From positions 1-64,000 of the forward strand of contig CAAFFR010000051.1 in the NCBI GenBank assembly GCA_900762245.1: DNA of 64,000 nt. Direction: 5' to 3'. This document shows positions 63,346 through 64,000 of this stretch, piece by piece. The position numbers and the translations under genes are program-made. Below the pieces are notes generated by a model that was not told where the DNA came from, searched no databases, and was given only the letters and a program-made list of their open reading frames with translations. Origin of the DNA: an uncultured Oscillospiraceae bacterium (lineage in GTDB: Bacteria > Bacillota_A > Clostridia > Oscillospirales > Oscillospiraceae). How positions within the stretch are numbered: position 1 is the stretch's first letter; each line of letters opens with the position of its first letter.

Positions 63346-63955
63346 ACGGATCCACAACGGCAAGCTCTTTACCGACTACTGTGAAGGACTGCCGGAGGAT
63401 AGGACTGCCTGCAAGCTGAACCTGATTGAATTCAACAACTCTCTGCCAACAGATATTCCCGGTCGCTTTGCCGCTATGACAAAGCTCTTTGGCCGGGAGA
63501 CCAAGGCCTGGATCGAGCCGCCCTTTTACTGTTGCTATGGCTACAATATCACCTTCGGGGATATGTGCTACGTGAACTTTAACTGCAATTTTGTGGACGA
63601 CGGCAAGATCAACATTGGCTCCAAGGTCATGTTTGGCCCTGCTGTGAGCATCGCCACTGTTGGACATCCTCTGAATCCCAATATGCGCGAGTATATGTAC
63701 ACTGCCCCGGTCAATATCGGCGACAACTGCTGGATCGGTGCCAATGTTACCATCTGCCCCGGCGTGACCATTGGAGAAAACTCCGTCATCGGCGCAGGCA
63801 GTGTGGTGGTGCATGATATCCCCGCCAACTCCGTTGCTGTGGGCAATCCGGCCAGAGTCCTGCGGGAATTCAACGAGCATGACATGACCCACTATTACAA
63901 GGATCTTCCCATCAGCGCCGAGGACCTGGAAGAAGAAAAAGCATTGCGAGTATAA
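63332..63955 (+). CDS. sugar O-acetyltransferase (LacA/Maa family)
   Basis: 207 residues. A short N-terminal helical part (MRERIHNGKLFTDYCEGL) is followed by a left-handed beta-helix made of hexapeptide repeats (ITFGDM, INIGSK, VNIGDN, VTIGEN), with the catalytic His in VGHPLNP. It moves acetyl groups from acetyl-CoA to sugars, often as detoxification of non-metabolised sugars. The ATG lies inside the EFR1 gene (14-base overlap), so translation is coupled. Last gene of the plus-strand unit, followed by a hairpin at the window edge. Confidence 0.9.
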   Translation: MTMRERIHNGKLFTDYCEGLPEDRTACKLNLIEFNNSLPTDIPGRFAAMTKLFGRETKAWIEPPFYCCYGYNITFGDMCYVNFNCNFVDDGKINIGSKVMFGPAVSIATVGHPLNPNMREYMYTAPVNIGDNCWIGANVTICPGVTIGENSVIGAGSVVVHDIPANSVAVGNPARVLREFNEHDMTHYYKDLPISAEDLEEEKALRV

Positions 63956-63972
63956 ATTATAATACAAAAAGA

Positions 63973-64000
63973 TGGCAGTACCATACACTTAGTACTGCCA
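63973..64000 (+). terminator. hairpin at the right edge
   Basis: tggcagtac and gtactgcca form a perfect 9-bp stem, 18 bases past the acetyltransferase stop. The T-tract, if any, lies outside the window. Confidence 0.55.

Noticed and set aside
1..64000. CRISPR arrays, tRNA and rRNA genes
   Set aside because: No regularly spaced repeats of CRISPR size, no cloverleaf with GGTTCRA-type arm and no rRNA segment was recognised by eye. A tRNAscan or cmscan run could still find one.

Overview
The window looks like the chromosome of an anaerobic, spore-forming gut Clostridium-like Firmicute with fairly high GC (low to mid 50s by eye). Evidence for this is the spoIIGA-sigE sporulation pair, the redox repressor Rex, a DUF951 protein, rarA, a Tn916-type integrase/excisionase pair, an EFR1-type flavodoxin/ferredoxin, and many glycosidases and sugar-uptake genes typical of plant-glycan users. 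No tRNA, rRNA or CRISPR array was seen.

Layout. 1-9.4 kb is core-like: the tail of a flavoprotein, an MFS transporter, rex, sigE-spoIIGA, a DUF951 protein, rarA, an ECF sigma factor with a membrane-anchored partner, and two COG0523 (CobW-like) GTPases, one with a 120-residue His/Cys-rich metal-binding stretch. 9.6-12.9 kb is a mobile-element scar: integrase, excisionase, a helically phased GGTGT repeat array, and about 1.7 kb without convincing genes that holds a perfect consensus promoter, a possible untranslated RNA and several hairpins. 12.9-21 kb holds a GH78-GH1 fusion glycosidase, a TIM-barrel isomerase/epimerase, an SGNH hydrolase, a MITE-like repeat and a sugar transporter divergent from an AraC regulator. 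21.1-22.0 kb is a pseudogene scar (GH78 fragment joined to a xylA 3' end). 22.0-26.6 kb is a rhamnose operon (rhaBAD plus an AraC regulator).

26.7-44.3 kb is a long minus-strand series: radical SAM protein, DUF1593 protein, alpha/beta hydrolase, membrane protein, bicupin, Old Yellow Enzyme-type reductase, GH78, metallo-beta-lactamase-fold hydrolase, second GH78, GH3, and a YesN-type regulator. 44.6-52.4 kb holds an LplABC-type importer without its own ATPase, a YesM-type kinase, a MATE exporter behind an attenuator-like leader, and a YesL-type protein. 52.4-63.9 kb holds two divergent units: on the minus strand an apiosidase-like hydrolase, an FGGY kinase, a split transketolase and a fucose-isomerase-family protein; on the plus strand a LacI regulator, three esterases, an EFR1 protein and an acetyltransferase.

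Together the accessory genes can be read as a plan for taking apart plant rhamnosyl, glucosyl and probably apiosyl conjugates: esterases remove acyl groups, GH78/GH1/GH3/apiosidase-like enzymes release sugars, the Lpl-type and MFS importers take up oligosaccharides, and the Rha pathway plus an isomerase-kinase-transketolase route convert the sugars to triose and pentose phosphates. The Old Yellow Enzyme and bicupin in the middle suggest, but do not prove, that the aglycone is also transformed. The strongest candidate for an undescribed system is the apiosidase/kinase/transketolase/isomerase cluster at 52.4-58.6 kb.
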